Below are positions 1-8,741 of a stretch of DNA of 64,000 bases, piece after piece. This DNA is from Cupriavidus metallidurans CH34 (GTDB lineage Bacteria; Pseudomonadota; Gammaproteobacteria; Burkholderiales; Burkholderiaceae). The translations under genes and the position numbers were made by a program. The notes under the pieces are model-generated. The model was not told the DNA's origin, made no database searches, and saw nothing but the letters and a program-made list of their open reading frames with translations. Within the stretch, counting starts at the first letter, position 1; every line of letters starts with the position of its first letter. The stretch is taken from positions 806,001-870,000 of the forward strand of contig NC_007973.1 of NCBI RefSeq assembly GCF_000196015.1, written 5' to 3'.

Positions 1-503
1 GCTACTTCAACGTCTACGGGCCGCGCGAATTCCACAAGGGCCGCATGGCGTCGGTGGCGTTCCATCACTTCAACCAGTTCCGCGCCGAAGGTACGGTCAA
101 GCTGTTTGGCGAGTACAACGGCTATGCGCCGGGCACGCAGAGCCGGGACTTCGTGTCCGTGGAGGACGTGGTCAAGGTTAATCTGTACTTCCTGGACCAT
201 CCCGAGAAGTCCGGCATCTTCAACCTCGGTACTGGGCGGTCGCAGCCGTTCAACGACATCGCCGTCTCGGTGGTCAATGCGCTGCGCGAGTCGGAAGGCA
301 AGCCGGCGCTCTCGCTCGATGAAATGGTGCAGGAAGGGCTGGTCGAGTACGTCAAGTTCCCTGATGCCCTGCGTGGCAAGTATCAATGCTTCACGCAGTC
401 GGATGTATCGCGCCTGCGTGGGGCTGGCTACAGCGACCAGTTCCTGACCGTGCAGGAAGGCGTCAGCCGGTACTGCAAGTGGCTGCTGGAGCGAAGCGCC
501 TAA
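1..503 (+). CDS. hldD: ADP-L-glycero-D-manno-heptose 6-epimerase, C-terminal part
   Basis: This is the last 167 codons of an NAD(P)-dependent epimerase; the gene begins before the window and the frame is open from base 3. The enzyme converts ADP-D-glycero- to ADP-L-glycero-D-manno-heptose in the cytoplasm for the LPS inner core. What is visible starts just after the catalytic Tyr/Lys region with YFNVYGPRE, followed by the [10 protein letters not shown] and [15 protein letters not shown] blocks typical of HldD. The substrate-binding C-terminal domain ends normally in a TAA stop. The Rossmann NAD site cannot be seen. A weak GC-rich stem followed by TTATTT near 548-568 may end the transcript. 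Confidence 0.93.
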   Translation, partial: YFNVYGPREFHKGRMASVAFHHFNQFRAEGTVKLFGEYNGYAPGTQSRDFVSVEDVVKVNLYFLDHPEKSGIFNLGTGRSQPFNDIAVSVVNALRESEGKPALSLDEMVQEGLVEYVKFPDALRGKYQCFTQSDVSRLRGAGYSDQFLTVQEGVSRYCKWLLERSA

Positions 504-591
504 GGTTCGTTTGCAGGGTGCGTTCATCGTCCCCTGTTGCGTGAAAGCCGCGGTCTGCAACGCGGTTATTTCGATTCGACACACAATGGCG

Positions 592-610
592 CGAAGGTTG
601 TGAACCTTCG
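592..610. repeat. Perfect inverted repeat upstream of the ComEA-like gene
   Basis: CGAAGGTT is followed by GTG and AACCTTCG, an 8-bp stem with a 3-nt loop, about 100 bases before the ComEA-like start. It has no T-run, so it could be an operator or an mRNA structure. Function unknown. Confidence 0.4.
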
Positions 611-712
611 TGTCCAGACGCTTCCGACGCCTGCTCGGACTCCTATCCTGCGTTTGCCCGTCGCCACCCGGCGGCCGGGCATCAACCAGACCAATGAACA
701 GGAGTCTTTCTG

Positions 713-1093
713 ATGCGCAGGACGTTCGATCTTTCCCTCCCTGAAATCTCGCTGCATCGCTGCATGCGCGCCGCGCGCCGCGTGGGTGCCGCAATCGGGC
801 TTTCGATGTCGATCCTGGCCATGAGCCCGGCTTATGCTGATGTCGATGTCAACAGTGCCGACGAAGTGGCGCTTGCCACGGTCAAGGGCATCGGGCCGGC
901 CACCGCCAAGCGTATTGCCGATGAGCGCGGCAAGAACGGTGCATTCAAGGATGCCAACGACCTGGTGGATCGGGTCCCCGGCATCGGGCCGAAATCGGTG
1001 GCCAACTTGCAGGCAGCGGGGCTGAGCTTCGGCAAGACGCCGGACGTCGCGCGCAAGGATGCCCGGCCAGCGCCCAAGGCCGCCACCCGCTGA
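713..1093 (+). CDS. ComEA-like helix-hairpin-helix DNA-binding protein
   Basis: A 126-residue exported protein. It has an N-terminal signal sequence ending near SPAYA (about residue 42), then a ComEA-type double helix-hairpin-helix domain (DVNSADEVALATVKGIGPATAKRI and VPGIGPKSVANLQAAG), and a short Ala/Pro/Lys tail. In ComEA proteins this domain binds double-stranded DNA non-specifically in the periplasm during natural transformation. No comEC or other competence gene is next to it, so a role in DNA uptake is inferred from the family only. It stands alone between hldD and the uracil permease. AGGAG lies just before the ATG. Confidence 0.8.
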   Translation: MRRTFDLSLPEISLHRCMRAARRVGAAIGLSMSILAMSPAYADVDVNSADEVALATVKGIGPATAKRIADERGKNGAFKDANDLVDRVPGIGPKSVANLQAAGLSFGKTPDVARKDARPAPKAATR

Positions 1094-1148
1094 CGCCAGC
1101 GGATCCGCACCCGGGTCAACAATCGCAGGCTGGTATGCGTTGTGCTTG

Positions 1149-1166
1149 CGGCACGAGGTGCCGTTT
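1149..1166 (+). terminator. Short hairpin after the ComEA-like gene
   Basis: CGGCAC, loop GAG, GTGCCG, then TTT. The stem is good but the T-run is only three bases, so it is a weak intrinsic terminator at best. Confidence 0.35.
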
Positions 1167-1313
1167 GCACGGCCCGGGGTGCGGAGTATCATGCGCAACG
1201 CCACTGCCGACAGCGGTCGCCGGGCCGTGCAATCCGACAAAACCATCGAACAAGACCAACCAACTGGCGTGCCTGGTGTGAACCGGGCCGCCGCTGAAAA
1301 GGGAGAGAACAAC

Positions 1314-2639
1314 ATGGCGAATGGCCAGGGCAATGCGGGGGGGGAAGGTTTTTTTCCGAAGTGGCGGCTCAAGACCGAGGGCGTGATCGGCCCCGACGAG
1401 CGCCTGCCCGCTGGACAGACGCTGCTGGCGGGTATCCAGCACGTGGTGGCGATGTTCGGGTCGACCGCAATCGCGCCGATCCTGATGGGTTTCCATCCTA
1501 ATATCGCCATCCTGTTCTCGGGCATCGGCACCCTGCTGTTCTTCCTTTTCGTTCGCGGTCGCGTGCCGAGCTATCTCGGCTCGAGCTTTGCCTTCATCGC
1601 CGTTGTCATCGCGGCCACTGGCTATGCGGGCAGTGGTCCCAATCCCAATATTCCCCTGGCGCTGGGCGGCATCATCGCGGCGGGCGCGTTATATACGGTC
1701 ATCGGCCTCATCGTGCAGGCAGTTGGCTACGGTTGGGTGGAAAAGCTGATGCCGCCGGTCGTGACTGGCGCGATCGTCGCGGCAATCGGCCTGAACCTGG
1801 CGCCGGTGGCGGTCAAGGCGGTCAGCGCCGCGCCGCTCGATACCTGGGTGGGTTTGCTGACGGTGCTGGCTGTCGGCCTGATCGCCGTGCGCGCGCCAGG
1901 TATGCTTGGCCGCTTGCCGGTGCTGCTGGGCGGACTGGCCGGCTATCTCGCCTACTACATTGCCACCAACCTGATGGGGCTGGGCAAGGCCATCGACTTT
2001 TCGGGAGTGGCGGCGGCGAACTGGTTCGGCATGCCGGAGTTCACGGCGCCGGTATTCCAGGCCAATGCCATGCTGCTGATCGCGCCTGTGGCCATCGTGC
2101 TCGTGGCGGAGAATCTCGGGCATATCAAGGCGATCGGCGTTATGACCGGCCGCAACCTCGATCCGTACATCGGCCGCGCCTTCATCGGTGACGGCGTGGC
2201 AACGATGTTGTCGGCGGCGGGTGGTGGCACCGGCGTGACCACCTACGCCGAGAATATGGGCGTGATGGCGGTGACCAAGATCTATTCGACGCTGATCTTC
2301 GTGGTGGCGGCCGCCGTGGCTATCCTGCTCGGCTTCTCACCGAAATTCGGTGCACTGATCCTGACGATCCCGGGGCCGGTGATCGGGGGCCTGACCATCG
2401 TCGTGTTCGGCCTGATTTCGGCGACGGCCGGCCGCATCTGGGTGCAGAACCACGTCGATTTCTCCAGCTCGCGCAATCTGATTACCGTGGGCGCCACTCT
2501 GACGGTGGCTGCTGGCGATTTGACCCTGAAGCTGGGCGGCCTGACGCTTGGCGGCATCGGTACCGCCACGTTTGGCGCCATCCTGCTGTACCACCTGCTC
2601 GGCAAGGGCCGGACGCAGGAGCAGGGCCTGACGCATTGA
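1314..2639 (+). CDS. uraA: NCS2-family uracil permease
   Basis: A 441-residue inner-membrane nucleobase:proton symporter of the UraA/NCS2 family, predicted to import uracil. It opens with the family motif QHVVAMFGST. It carries AENLGHIKAI, which matches the Glu/His pair that binds uracil in E. coli UraA, and TYAENMGVMAVT, which matches the second substrate-contacting Glu. The remainder is a string of hydrophobic helices compatible with the 14-segment fold. The ATG at 1314 is chosen because GGGAGAG lies 6-12 bases upstream; the open frame extends further upstream but has no ribosome site there. upp, the enzyme that uses uracil, is in this window but far away. Confidence 0.9.
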   Translation: MANGQGNAGGEGFFPKWRLKTEGVIGPDERLPAGQTLLAGIQHVVAMFGSTAIAPILMGFHPNIAILFSGIGTLLFFLFVRGRVPSYLGSSFAFIAVVIAATGYAGSGPNPNIPLALGGIIAAGALYTVIGLIVQAVGYGWVEKLMPPVVTGAIVAAIGLNLAPVAVKAVSAAPLDTWVGLLTVLAVGLIAVRAPGMLGRLPVLLGGLAGYLAYYIATNLMGLGKAIDFSGVAAANWFGMPEFTAPVFQANAMLLIAPVAIVLVAENLGHIKAIGVMTGRNLDPYIGRAFIGDGVATMLSAAGGGTGVTTYAENMGVMAVTKIYSTLIFVVAAAVAILLGFSPKFGALILTIPGPVIGGLTIVVFGLISATAGRIWVQNHVDFSSSRNLITVGATLTVAAGDLTLKLGGLTLGGIGTATFGAILLYHLLGKGRTQEQGLTH

Positions 2640-2749
2640 TCCACCAAAGGGAATCCCGCCGGCTGGCCGCCTGGAAATGGCCCGGCCGCCGGTGCGGATA
2701 AGTTGGGTGCATTACAATGGCCTGCGAAAAACCGACCGACTCCGCACCC

Positions 2750-3652
2750 ATGGCATATAAAACGATTGAAGACACCATTGGCAACACGCCGTTGGTCAGA
2801 CTCCAACGCATTCCCGGCACCGCGATCGAGGCACGCGGCAATGTGATTCTCGGCAAGCTTGAAGGCAATAACCCGGCAGGTTCGGTCAAGGACCGTCCGG
2901 CGGTGTCGATGATCCGCCATGCCGAGGCCCGTGGCCGCATCAAGCCCGGCGATACGCTGATCGAAGCAACTTCCGGCAATACCGGCATCGCGCTGGCCAT
3001 GGCCGCGGCTATCCGCGGCTATCGCATGGTCCTGATCATGCCCGAGGATCTGAGTCTCGAGCGTCGCCAGAGCATGGCGGCGTATGGCGCCGAGATCATC
3101 CTGACGCCGGTCAAGGGTGGAATGGAATACGCCCGCGATCTGGCCGATGCCATGGAGCGTGACGGCAAGGGCGTGATCCTCGACCAGTTCGCCAATCCGG
3201 ACAATCCGCTGGCGCACTACGAGACGACTGGCCCGGAGATCTGGAAGGACACCGACGGTCGCGTGACCCACTTCGTTTCGGCGATGGGCACCACGGGCAC
3301 GATCACCGGCGTGTCACGCTATCTGAAGGAAAAGAATCCGCTGATCCAGATCATTGGCGCGCAGCCGGCGGAAGGTTCGCGTATCCCGGGTATCCGCAAA
3401 TGGCCGGAAGCGTATCTGCCGAAGATCTACGATCCGAAGTTCATTGATCGCCAGGAGCCCGTAACGCAGGCCGATGCGGAGCATATGGCTCGCCGCATGG
3501 CGCGTGAGGAAGGTATCTTTGCAGGTATCTCTGCCGCAGGCGCCCTGTGCGTGGCGCTGAGGATTGCCGAAGAAGTCGAGAATGCGACGATCGTGTTCGT
3601 CGTGTGCGATCGCGGCGACCGCTATCTGTCGACGGGCGTGTTCCCGGCCTGA
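2750..3652 (+). CDS. cysM: Cysteine synthase B (O-acetylserine sulfhydrylase)
   Basis: A 300-residue PLP enzyme that makes cysteine from O-acetylserine and sulfide or thiosulfate. DTIGNTPLVRL opens the fold. NPAGSVKDR carries the PLP Lys (residue 47). TSGNTG is the substrate loop and SAMGTTGTITG the phosphate-binding loop. Length and the short C-terminus fit CysM better than CysK. An in-frame ATG also exists at 2717, but it lies inside a TACAAT hexamer that may be the promoter -10, so the start at 2750 (MAYKTIEDTIGN) is preferred. A strong terminator follows directly. Confidence 0.93.
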   Translation: MAYKTIEDTIGNTPLVRLQRIPGTAIEARGNVILGKLEGNNPAGSVKDRPAVSMIRHAEARGRIKPGDTLIEATSGNTGIALAMAAAIRGYRMVLIMPEDLSLERRQSMAAYGAEIILTPVKGGMEYARDLADAMERDGKGVILDQFANPDNPLAHYETTGPEIWKDTDGRVTHFVSAMGTTGTITGVSRYLKEKNPLIQIIGAQPAEGSRIPGIRKWPEAYLPKIYDPKFIDRQEPVTQADAEHMARRMAREEGIFAGISAAGALCVALRIAEEVENATIVFVVCDRGDRYLSTGVFPA

Positions 3653-3674
3653 TCGCCCGGACTTGCCCTGAAAG

Positions 3675-3712
3675 AAAGGCCCCGCAGGCTTGCGCCGCGG
3701 GGCCTTTTTCTT
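3675..3712 (+). terminator. Intrinsic terminator after cysM
   Basis: AAAGGCCCCGC pairs with GCGGGGCCTTT around a short loop and is followed by TTTCTTT. It lies 20-60 bases past the cysM stop and just before the convergent mltB stop, so it may serve both strands. Confidence 0.9.
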
Positions 3713-3731
3713 TGCTCTTGCCGCTTGGCGT

Positions 3732-4838
3732 TCAGGCCATGGCGGCCTTCACGGCTTCCCCAAGCTGATACACCGTCAGCGCATAGAAGAAGCTTCGGTT
3801 GTACCGCGTCAGCACGTAGAAATTGCGCAGGCCGATCACGTACTCGGTCGGCTGGTCGGGCGTCGGGAGATCGGCAATCAACACGCCTGTTTCGCCTTCG
3901 CGGGTGACGTCGATCGGTTCGTCTACGCGAAGTCCGGCGCGCGTGAGCTGGTTGAGTGTGCGTGTCGGCCACGGTTCGCCGTCGGCCGCAGCCGCGGCAA
4001 CGCCTCGGCTGCCATCGTCGTTGGCGATCTGCCAGACCACCGGACGTCCCTGTTCCCAGCCATGCAGTTGCAGGAATCGGCCGACGCTGCCAATGGCATC
4101 GGTCGGGCTGTTGCGCAGGTCGATATGCCCGTCGCCGTCGTAGTCGACCGCGTACTCGCGCAGGCTCGTGGGCATGAACTGCGGAATGCCGATTGCGCCG
4201 GCATAGGAGCCCAGCACCGAAAATACGTCGGTCTTGGTGTCGCGGCACCAGAGCAGGTAGTCGGCGAGCTGATTCCGGAAGAGCTTGGTGCGCGCCTCAC
4301 GGTTCGGGGTGTCGGGGTAGTCGAACGCCAGCGTCGAGAGCGAGTCCAGGACGCGGAAGTTGCCCATGTCGCGCCCGTAGATCGTCTCCACCCCGATGAT
4401 GCCGACGATGACCGATGCCGGCACGCCGAACTCGGCCTCGGCGCGACGCAGCGTCTCGCGGTTCTGCTGCCAGAAGCGCACGCCGGCGTTGATGCGGATC
4501 GGTTCGATGAAGCGTGACCGATACGCCCGCCAGCTTTTCTTGCCCGGGGTGGTCGGCGGCATGATCAGTCGTGCGACCGTCGTGGAATAGACCGCCTGGC
4601 TGAACCATCCCTCGAGTTCGGCCCGCTGGAAGCCGTTGTTGGCCACCATCTCGTCGATGAATGCGCGGGTTTGCGGATGATTCTGATAGCGGCCCGGTTC
4701 GATCTCTTCTTCCCGGACGCTCACGCGGCGCTTGCCGGCGGCGAGAAGCCGAGGAGAAATGCCGCACAGGCCCAATGCGGCAGCGGTGAGTGCGGCGCCC
4801 AGCAGCGGGCGGCGCAGGGTGCGCTGGTGGTCGGTCAT
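3732..4838 (-). CDS. mltB: Lytic murein transglycosylase B
   Basis: A 368-residue periplasmic or membrane-anchored glycoside hydrolase family 103 enzyme that cleaves peptidoglycan between MurNAc and GlcNAc with 1,6-anhydro product formation. After a signal-like N-terminus (RTLRRPLLGAALTAAALGL), the catalytic Glu sits in GIIGVETIYGRD (E151). The family blocks IGIPQFMPTSLREYAVDYDGD and RFLQLHGWEQGRPV follow. The frame is open further upstream, but MTDHQRTLRR at 4838 places the signal peptide correctly, so that start is used. No convincing lipobox is seen, unlike E. coli MltB. Confidence 0.9.
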   Translation of the reverse strand: MTDHQRTLRRPLLGAALTAAALGLCGISPRLLAAGKRRVSVREEEIEPGRYQNHPQTRAFIDEMVANNGFQRAELEGWFSQAVYSTTVARLIMPPTTPGKKSWRAYRSRFIEPIRINAGVRFWQQNRETLRRAEAEFGVPASVIVGIIGVETIYGRDMGNFRVLDSLSTLAFDYPDTPNREARTKLFRNQLADYLLWCRDTKTDVFSVLGSYAGAIGIPQFMPTSLREYAVDYDGDGHIDLRNSPTDAIGSVGRFLQLHGWEQGRPVVWQIANDDGSRGVAAAAADGEPWPTRTLNQLTRAGLRVDEPIDVTREGETGVLIADLPTPDQPTEYVIGLRNFYVLTRYNRSFFYALTVYQLGEAVKAAMA

Positions 4839-5002
4839 GTTGTCCTTTGCAAGTCGCACCGAGTATAGCGGATGCGATGTACGCGACGCCTCGTCGAGGG
4901 CGTACTTCGGTGCGCCGTACACGACAGCCAACAGGCGTAGAAGCGCGGGGCACGTCATGTGCTAACGTAGCGTCTGGAGACGAACTTGACCCATAACGAA
5001 TA

Positions 5003-5926
5003 ATGTCAACGGGCTACTACACGCATCCGTCGTTCCTGATGCATGAGATGGGGCATTTCCATCCTGAATGCCCGGAACGCCTGCAGGCTATCGAGGACCA
5101 TCTGATTTCGCACGGGATGGATGGCCTGCTGGACCGGCGGGAGGCGCCGGCTGCCACCGACGCGCAGATCGAGCGCGTGCATCGGCCCGAATATGTGGCC
5201 AGCCTTGTCGCGATGAGTCCCGCCACCGGCTACCACCCGATCGATCCCGATACCCTGATGAACCCGCACACGCTCACCGCTGCCAGGCATGCGGCTGGTG
5301 CGGCGGTGGCTGCCACGGACGCCGTCATTGCCGGCGAACTGGAGAACGCGTTCTGCTGCGCGCGTCCGCCGGGCCATCATGCCGAGCCCGATCGCGCGAT
5401 GGGATTCTGTTTCTTCGATAACGTGGCGATTGCGGCACGACATGCGCTCACGGCGCACGGCCTGTCGCGCGTGGCGATCGTCGATTTCGATGTGCACCAC
5501 GGCAACGGCACCGAGGCGGCCTTCCGCGACGACCCGCAGGTGCTGATGTGCAGCTTTTTCCAGCACCCGTTCTACCCGTACAGCGGCACGGAGCACTTTG
5601 CGCCGAACATGTCGAACATCCCGCTGCCCGCGTACTCCAACGGCCTGGCTGTGCGCGAGGTCGTGGAAACGATCTGGCTGCCGCGGCTCAACGAATTCAA
5701 GCCCGAGATGCTGTTTATCTCCGCCGGCTTCGATGCGCATCGCGAGGATGACCTCGGACAGATGGGACTGGTCGAGCAGGACTATGCGTGGATCACGCAG
5801 CAGCTCGTCGATGTGGCGCGGGCTCATGCGAAGGGCCGCATCGTGAGTTGTCTGGAGGGGGGGTACAACCTTAGTGCCCTGGCGCGAAGCGTATTTGCCC
5901 ACCTGAAGGTGCTGGTCGAGACCTGA
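5003..5926 (+). CDS. Histone deacetylase-like amidohydrolase
   Basis: A 307-residue zinc amidohydrolase of the bacterial HDAC/acetylpolyamine amidohydrolase/AcuC superfamily, closest in look to class II HDAC-like enzymes. Visible sites are the His pair in RPPGHHAEPD (H125, H126), the zinc ligands D163 and H165 in VDFDVHHGNGT, and D244 in SAGFDAHREDD; LEGGYNLSAL lies near the end. It removes acetyl groups from lysine side chains, polyamines or related amides; the substrate cannot be read from sequence. It is a single gene between mltB and metNIQ with no AcuA partner. No clear Shine-Dalgarno precedes the ATG. Confidence 0.88.
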   Translation: MSTGYYTHPSFLMHEMGHFHPECPERLQAIEDHLISHGMDGLLDRREAPAATDAQIERVHRPEYVASLVAMSPATGYHPIDPDTLMNPHTLTAARHAAGAAVAATDAVIAGELENAFCCARPPGHHAEPDRAMGFCFFDNVAIAARHALTAHGLSRVAIVDFDVHHGNGTEAAFRDDPQVLMCSFFQHPFYPYSGTEHFAPNMSNIPLPAYSNGLAVREVVETIWLPRLNEFKPEMLFISAGFDAHREDDLGQMGLVEQDYAWITQQLVDVARAHAKGRIVSCLEGGYNLSALARSVFAHLKVLVET

Positions 5927-5951
5927 AAGTGACAAAAACGCCGCTTATAAG

Positions 5952-5968
5952 GGCGTCTATATGACGCC
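5952..5968. repeat. Perfect inverted repeat between the HDAC-like gene and metN
   Basis: GGCGTC-TATAT-GACGCC lies about 30 bases after the HDAC-like stop and upstream of the predicted metN promoter. No T-run follows. It could be a weak terminator or an operator for the met operon. Confidence 0.45.
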
Positions 5969-5997
5969 AGCGCATAAAGCCATCGAAAAAATCTCGT

Positions 5998-6025
5998 TTG
6001 AGGTATGAAGCGGATCGCATAAAAT
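5998..6025 (+). promoter_or_regulatory. Predicted sigma-70 promoter for metNIQ
   Basis: TTGAGG at 5998-6003 and TAAAAT at 6020-6025 have a 16-bp spacer. The -10 lies inside an inverted repeat (TGAAGCG 6006-6012, CGCTTCA 6029-6035, inner GCAT/ATGC), which could be an operator. A start near 6032 would give a leader of about 70 bases containing the hairpin and mini-ORF described next. Confidence 0.5.
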
Positions 6026-6048
6026 GCTCGCTTCACAAAAATAAAGTG

Positions 6049-6092
6049 CGGCAACAACGCAGGAGACCCCGCGATGTTGCCGTTTTCTTTTT
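6049..6092 (+). terminator. Leader terminator/attenuator hairpin just before metN
   Basis: CGGCAACA (6049-6056) pairs with TGTTGCCG (6075-6082). CGC/GCG extends the stem beyond one A-A mismatch, and the loop holds AGGAGA. TTTTCTTTTT follows at once. This has the form of a rho-independent terminator but sits between the predicted promoter and metN, ending only 7 bases before the metN ATG. That suggests conditional read-through. The loop carries the only Shine-Dalgarno-like sequence in the leader. Confidence 0.7.
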
Positions 6093-6103
6093 ACTTTCCA
6101 TGA
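6074..6103 (+). CDS. Putative 9-residue leader peptide of the met operon
   Basis: An ATG at 6074 with AGGAGA seven bases upstream opens MLPFSFYFP and stops at TGA 6101-6103, which overlaps the metN ATG as ATGA. The start codon lies in the 3' arm of the terminator hairpin, and the Phe/Tyr/Ser codons are made of the T-run itself. Seen directly: the frame, the ribosome site and the overlap with metN. Inferred: translation of this frame couples to metN, which has no Shine-Dalgarno of its own. It contains no Met codon beyond the start, so classical methionine-codon attenuation is not evident. Confidence 0.5.
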   Translation: MLPFSFYFP

Positions 6104-7134
6104 TTGAACTGCAAGGACTCTCGCAGCGGTTCCCCGGCGGGTCGGGGGAAGTCCATGCGCTGCGAGACGTCAGCCTCTCCATCGCCTCCGGTGAGATCTT
6201 CGGCATCATCGGCCGAAGCGGCGCCGGCAAGAGCACGCTGGTGCGCGCCATCAACCTGCTGAACCGGCCCACCAGCGGCCGCGTGATCGTCGCCGGCCAG
6301 GATCTGACCGCGCTCGACAAGGGCGCGCTGCGCGAGGCCCGCCGCGAGATCGGGATGATCTTCCAGCACTTCAACCTGCTGTCGTCGCGCACGGTCTATG
6401 ACAACGTGGCGCTGCCGCTCGAGCTGGCCGGCAAGTCGAAGCAGGAGATCGCATCGACCGTGGAACCGCTGCTCGAACTGGTCGGACTGTCGAAGCTGCG
6501 TGACCGCTATCCCGCCCAGATCAGTGGCGGGCAGAAGCAGCGCGTCGGCATTGCGCGGGCCCTGGCCAGCAAGCCGAAGGTGCTGCTGTCGGACGAGGCA
6601 ACCTCGGCGCTGGATCCTGAAACGACGCGCGCGATTCTCGACCTGCTCAAGCAGATCAATCGCGAGCTCGGCCTGACCATCGTGATGATCACGCACCAGA
6701 TGGAAGTGATCAAACAGGTTTGCGACCGCGTGGCCGTGCTCGAGGCCGGTCAGGTGGTGGAATCGGGCCGCGTGATCGACGTGTTCCTGCGTCCGCAGCA
6801 CGAAGTCACGCGCGCCATGATCGGCGACGTCATTGCCCAGGAACTGCCGGTGAGCGTGCTCAAGCGCGTGGAAAGCCGTCTTGGCAATGGGCGCGATCAC
6901 GTCTATCGCCTTGCTTTCACGGGCGAGAACGTCGATCAGCCGGTGCTGGCCCAGGCAATCCGCCAGCACGGGCTCGATTTCAACATCCTGCATGGCCATA
7001 TCGATGAGATCCAGGGCCAGGCATTTGGCTCGCTGGCAATCATGGCCACGGGCGAACTGGCCGACGTGCGCGCGGCCATGGACTATCTGCAGTCGCAAGG
7101 CGTAGTGGTGGAGGAGATCGAACATGTGGTCTGA
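6100..7134 (+). CDS. metN: Methionine ABC transporter ATP-binding protein
   Basis: A 344-residue cytoplasmic ATPase of the MetNIQ importer for L- and D-methionine. Walker A is GRSGAGKST (G38-T46), the signature is SGGQKQR, and Walker B is [13 protein letters not shown]. The C-terminal NIL/ACT-like domain (about 265-344), which in E. coli MetN binds methionine and inhibits transport, is present. The ATG at 6100 gives the usual [11 protein letters not shown] start. It lacks a Shine-Dalgarno and overlaps the TGA of a mini-ORF. The gene overlaps metI by 11 bases and heads the metN-metI-metQ operon. Confidence 0.95.
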   Translation: MIELQGLSQRFPGGSGEVHALRDVSLSIASGEIFGIIGRSGAGKSTLVRAINLLNRPTSGRVIVAGQDLTALDKGALREARREIGMIFQHFNLLSSRTVYDNVALPLELAGKSKQEIASTVEPLLELVGLSKLRDRYPAQISGGQKQRVGIARALASKPKVLLSDEATSALDPETTRAILDLLKQINRELGLTIVMITHQMEVIKQVCDRVAVLEAGQVVESGRVIDVFLRPQHEVTRAMIGDVIAQELPVSVLKRVESRLGNGRDHVYRLAFTGENVDQPVLAQAIRQHGLDFNILHGHIDEIQGQAFGSLAIMATGELADVRAAMDYLQSQGVVVEEIEHVV

Positions 7135-7777
7135 GATGTTTGACCTGTTCCTGTCGTCGTTCGGCGAGACCCTGCTGATGGTGGCGATTTCCGGCGTGGT
7201 TGGCGCGCTGCTGGGCGTGCCGCTGGGCGTGCTGCTGCATCTGACGAATCGTGGTGGTGTGCTGTCGCACCCGCTGTTCAACCGCACGATCGGCGTGGTC
7301 GTCAACGCCGTGCGTTCGATCCCGTTCATCATCCTGCTCGTGGTGGTGATCCCGTTCACGCGTTTCATCGTCGGTTCCTCGATCGGCACCACGGCTGCGG
7401 TCGTGCCGCTGACGATCGCGGCCATCCCGTTTATCGCCCGTCTGGTGGAAGCCTCGCTGCGCGAGGTCGACAAGGGGCTGGTGGAGGCCGCGCAGTCGAT
7501 GGGTGCCACCACGGGCCAGATCGTCTGGAAGGTGCTGCTGCCAGAAGCCATGCCCGGTATCGTGGCCGGTCTGACCATCACGTTTGTCAGCCTGGTTGGC
7601 TATTCCGCCATGGCCGGCGCGATCGGCGGTGGTGGTCTGGGTGACCTCGGCATCCGCTACGGCTACCAGCGCTACATCACGGAAGTCATGGTTGCCGTGG
7701 TGGTGATCCTGATCGTGTTCGTGCAAGCCGTGCAGAGTTTCGGCGACTGGCTGGTCCGCCGCATCAGCCATCGCTGA
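7124..7777 (+). CDS. metI: Methionine ABC transporter permease
   Basis: A 217-residue inner-membrane subunit with about five hydrophobic segments. The EAA loop, [22 protein letters not shown], docks onto the MetN ATPase. Length matches E. coli MetI (217). It begins inside the end of metN, which indicates translational coupling, and is followed by metQ after 66 bases. Confidence 0.95.
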   Translation: MWSEMFDLFLSSFGETLLMVAISGVVGALLGVPLGVLLHLTNRGGVLSHPLFNRTIGVVVNAVRSIPFIILLVVVIPFTRFIVGSSIGTTAAVVPLTIAAIPFIARLVEASLREVDKGLVEAAQSMGATTGQIVWKVLLPEAMPGIVAGLTITFVSLVGYSAMAGAIGGGGLGDLGIRYGYQRYITEVMVAVVVILIVFVQAVQSFGDWLVRRISHR

Positions 7778-7843
7778 TACAACGGCCGCTCAAATCAATC
7801 AAAGCAACGCAAAGCAATTCACAGGGAAACCTTGGGGTAAAAC

Positions 7844-8638
7844 ATGCAACGTCGTAACGTGCTGAAGGGCGCCATCGTCGCGCTGGGTGTGGTGGTGTCG
7901 GCTGGCGCATTCGCGCAGGAAAAGCCGATCAAGGTCGGCGTGACGGGTGGCCCGCACGCCCAGATCATGGAGCAGGTGAAGAAGGTGGCAGCCAAGGATG
8001 GCCTGACCATCCAGGTGGTGGAGTTCAGTGACTACATCCAGCCGAACGCCGCGCTGGCTGCCGGCGATCTGGATGCCAACAGCTACCAGCACCTGCCGTA
8101 CCTCGAGGCACAGATCAAGGACCGTGGCTACAAGTTCACGAACGTGGCCTTCACGGTGACGTTCCCGATGGGGGTCTACTCGAAGAAGATCAAGTCGCTT
8201 GACCAGCTCAAGCAGGGTGCCCGCGTCGGCGTGCCGAACGATCCGACGAATGGTGGCCGTGGCTTGCTGCTGCTGCAAAGCAAGGGCCTGATCAAGCTGC
8301 GTCCCGACGCCGGCCTGAAGGCGACGCCGCTCGACGTGGTCGAGAATCCGAAGAAGATCAAGCTTGTGGAGCTCGACGCCGCCCAGCTGCCGCGCTCGCT
8401 CGACGACCTCGACGCTGCCGCGATCAATGGCAACTACGCGGAATCGGCTGGCCTGTCGCCCACCCGCGACGCGATTGCGATGGAAGGTCCGAAGGGCCCG
8501 TACGCCAACCTGATCGCGATCCGCGAGGCGGACAAGAACAAGCCGTGGGTGGCCAAGCTCGTGAAGGCGTACCACTCGCCGGAAATCAAGCAGTACATCC
8601 AGGCCACGTTCAAGGATTCTGTGATCACTGCTTGGTGA
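7844..8638 (+). CDS. metQ: Methionine ABC transporter substrate-binding protein
   Basis: A 264-residue periplasmic binding protein of the NlpA/MetQ family. The N-terminus MQRRNVLKGAIVALGVVVSA ends in AFA before QEKPIKVG, a signal peptidase I type leader without a lipobox Cys. It is therefore predicted to be soluble in the periplasm rather than lipid-anchored like E. coli MetQ. The family blocks GVTGGPHAQIME, EFSDYIQPNAALAAGDLDANSYQHLPYL and the C-terminal YHSPEIKQYI are present. A terminator hairpin follows about 75 bases after the stop. Confidence 0.94.
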   Translation: MQRRNVLKGAIVALGVVVSAGAFAQEKPIKVGVTGGPHAQIMEQVKKVAAKDGLTIQVVEFSDYIQPNAALAAGDLDANSYQHLPYLEAQIKDRGYKFTNVAFTVTFPMGVYSKKIKSLDQLKQGARVGVPNDPTNGGRGLLLLQSKGLIKLRPDAGLKATPLDVVENPKKIKLVELDAAQLPRSLDDLDAAAINGNYAESAGLSPTRDAIAMEGPKGPYANLIAIREADKNKPWVAKLVKAYHSPEIKQYIQATFKDSVITAW

Positions 8639-8712
8639 TCTTTTCGAGGTTTTCATCCAAACTCTGTGCGCGCAGGGCATCCTGCGGCACAATGGCGTGA
8701 AAATTTTCTGAG

Positions 8713-8738
8713 TTGCCGGCTATGCCCGGCAATTCTTT
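8713..8738 (+). terminator. Terminator after metQ
   Basis: TTGCCGG pairs with CCGGCAA around a six-base loop and is followed by TTCTTT. It separates the met operon from etfBA. Confidence 0.7.
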
Positions 8739-8741
8739 GCC

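Noticed and set aside
5927..6100. SAM-type riboswitch upstream of metN
   Set aside because: The leader is short and shows only a terminator-like stem and a mini-ORF; no multi-helix junction or conserved SAM-I/II core is visible.
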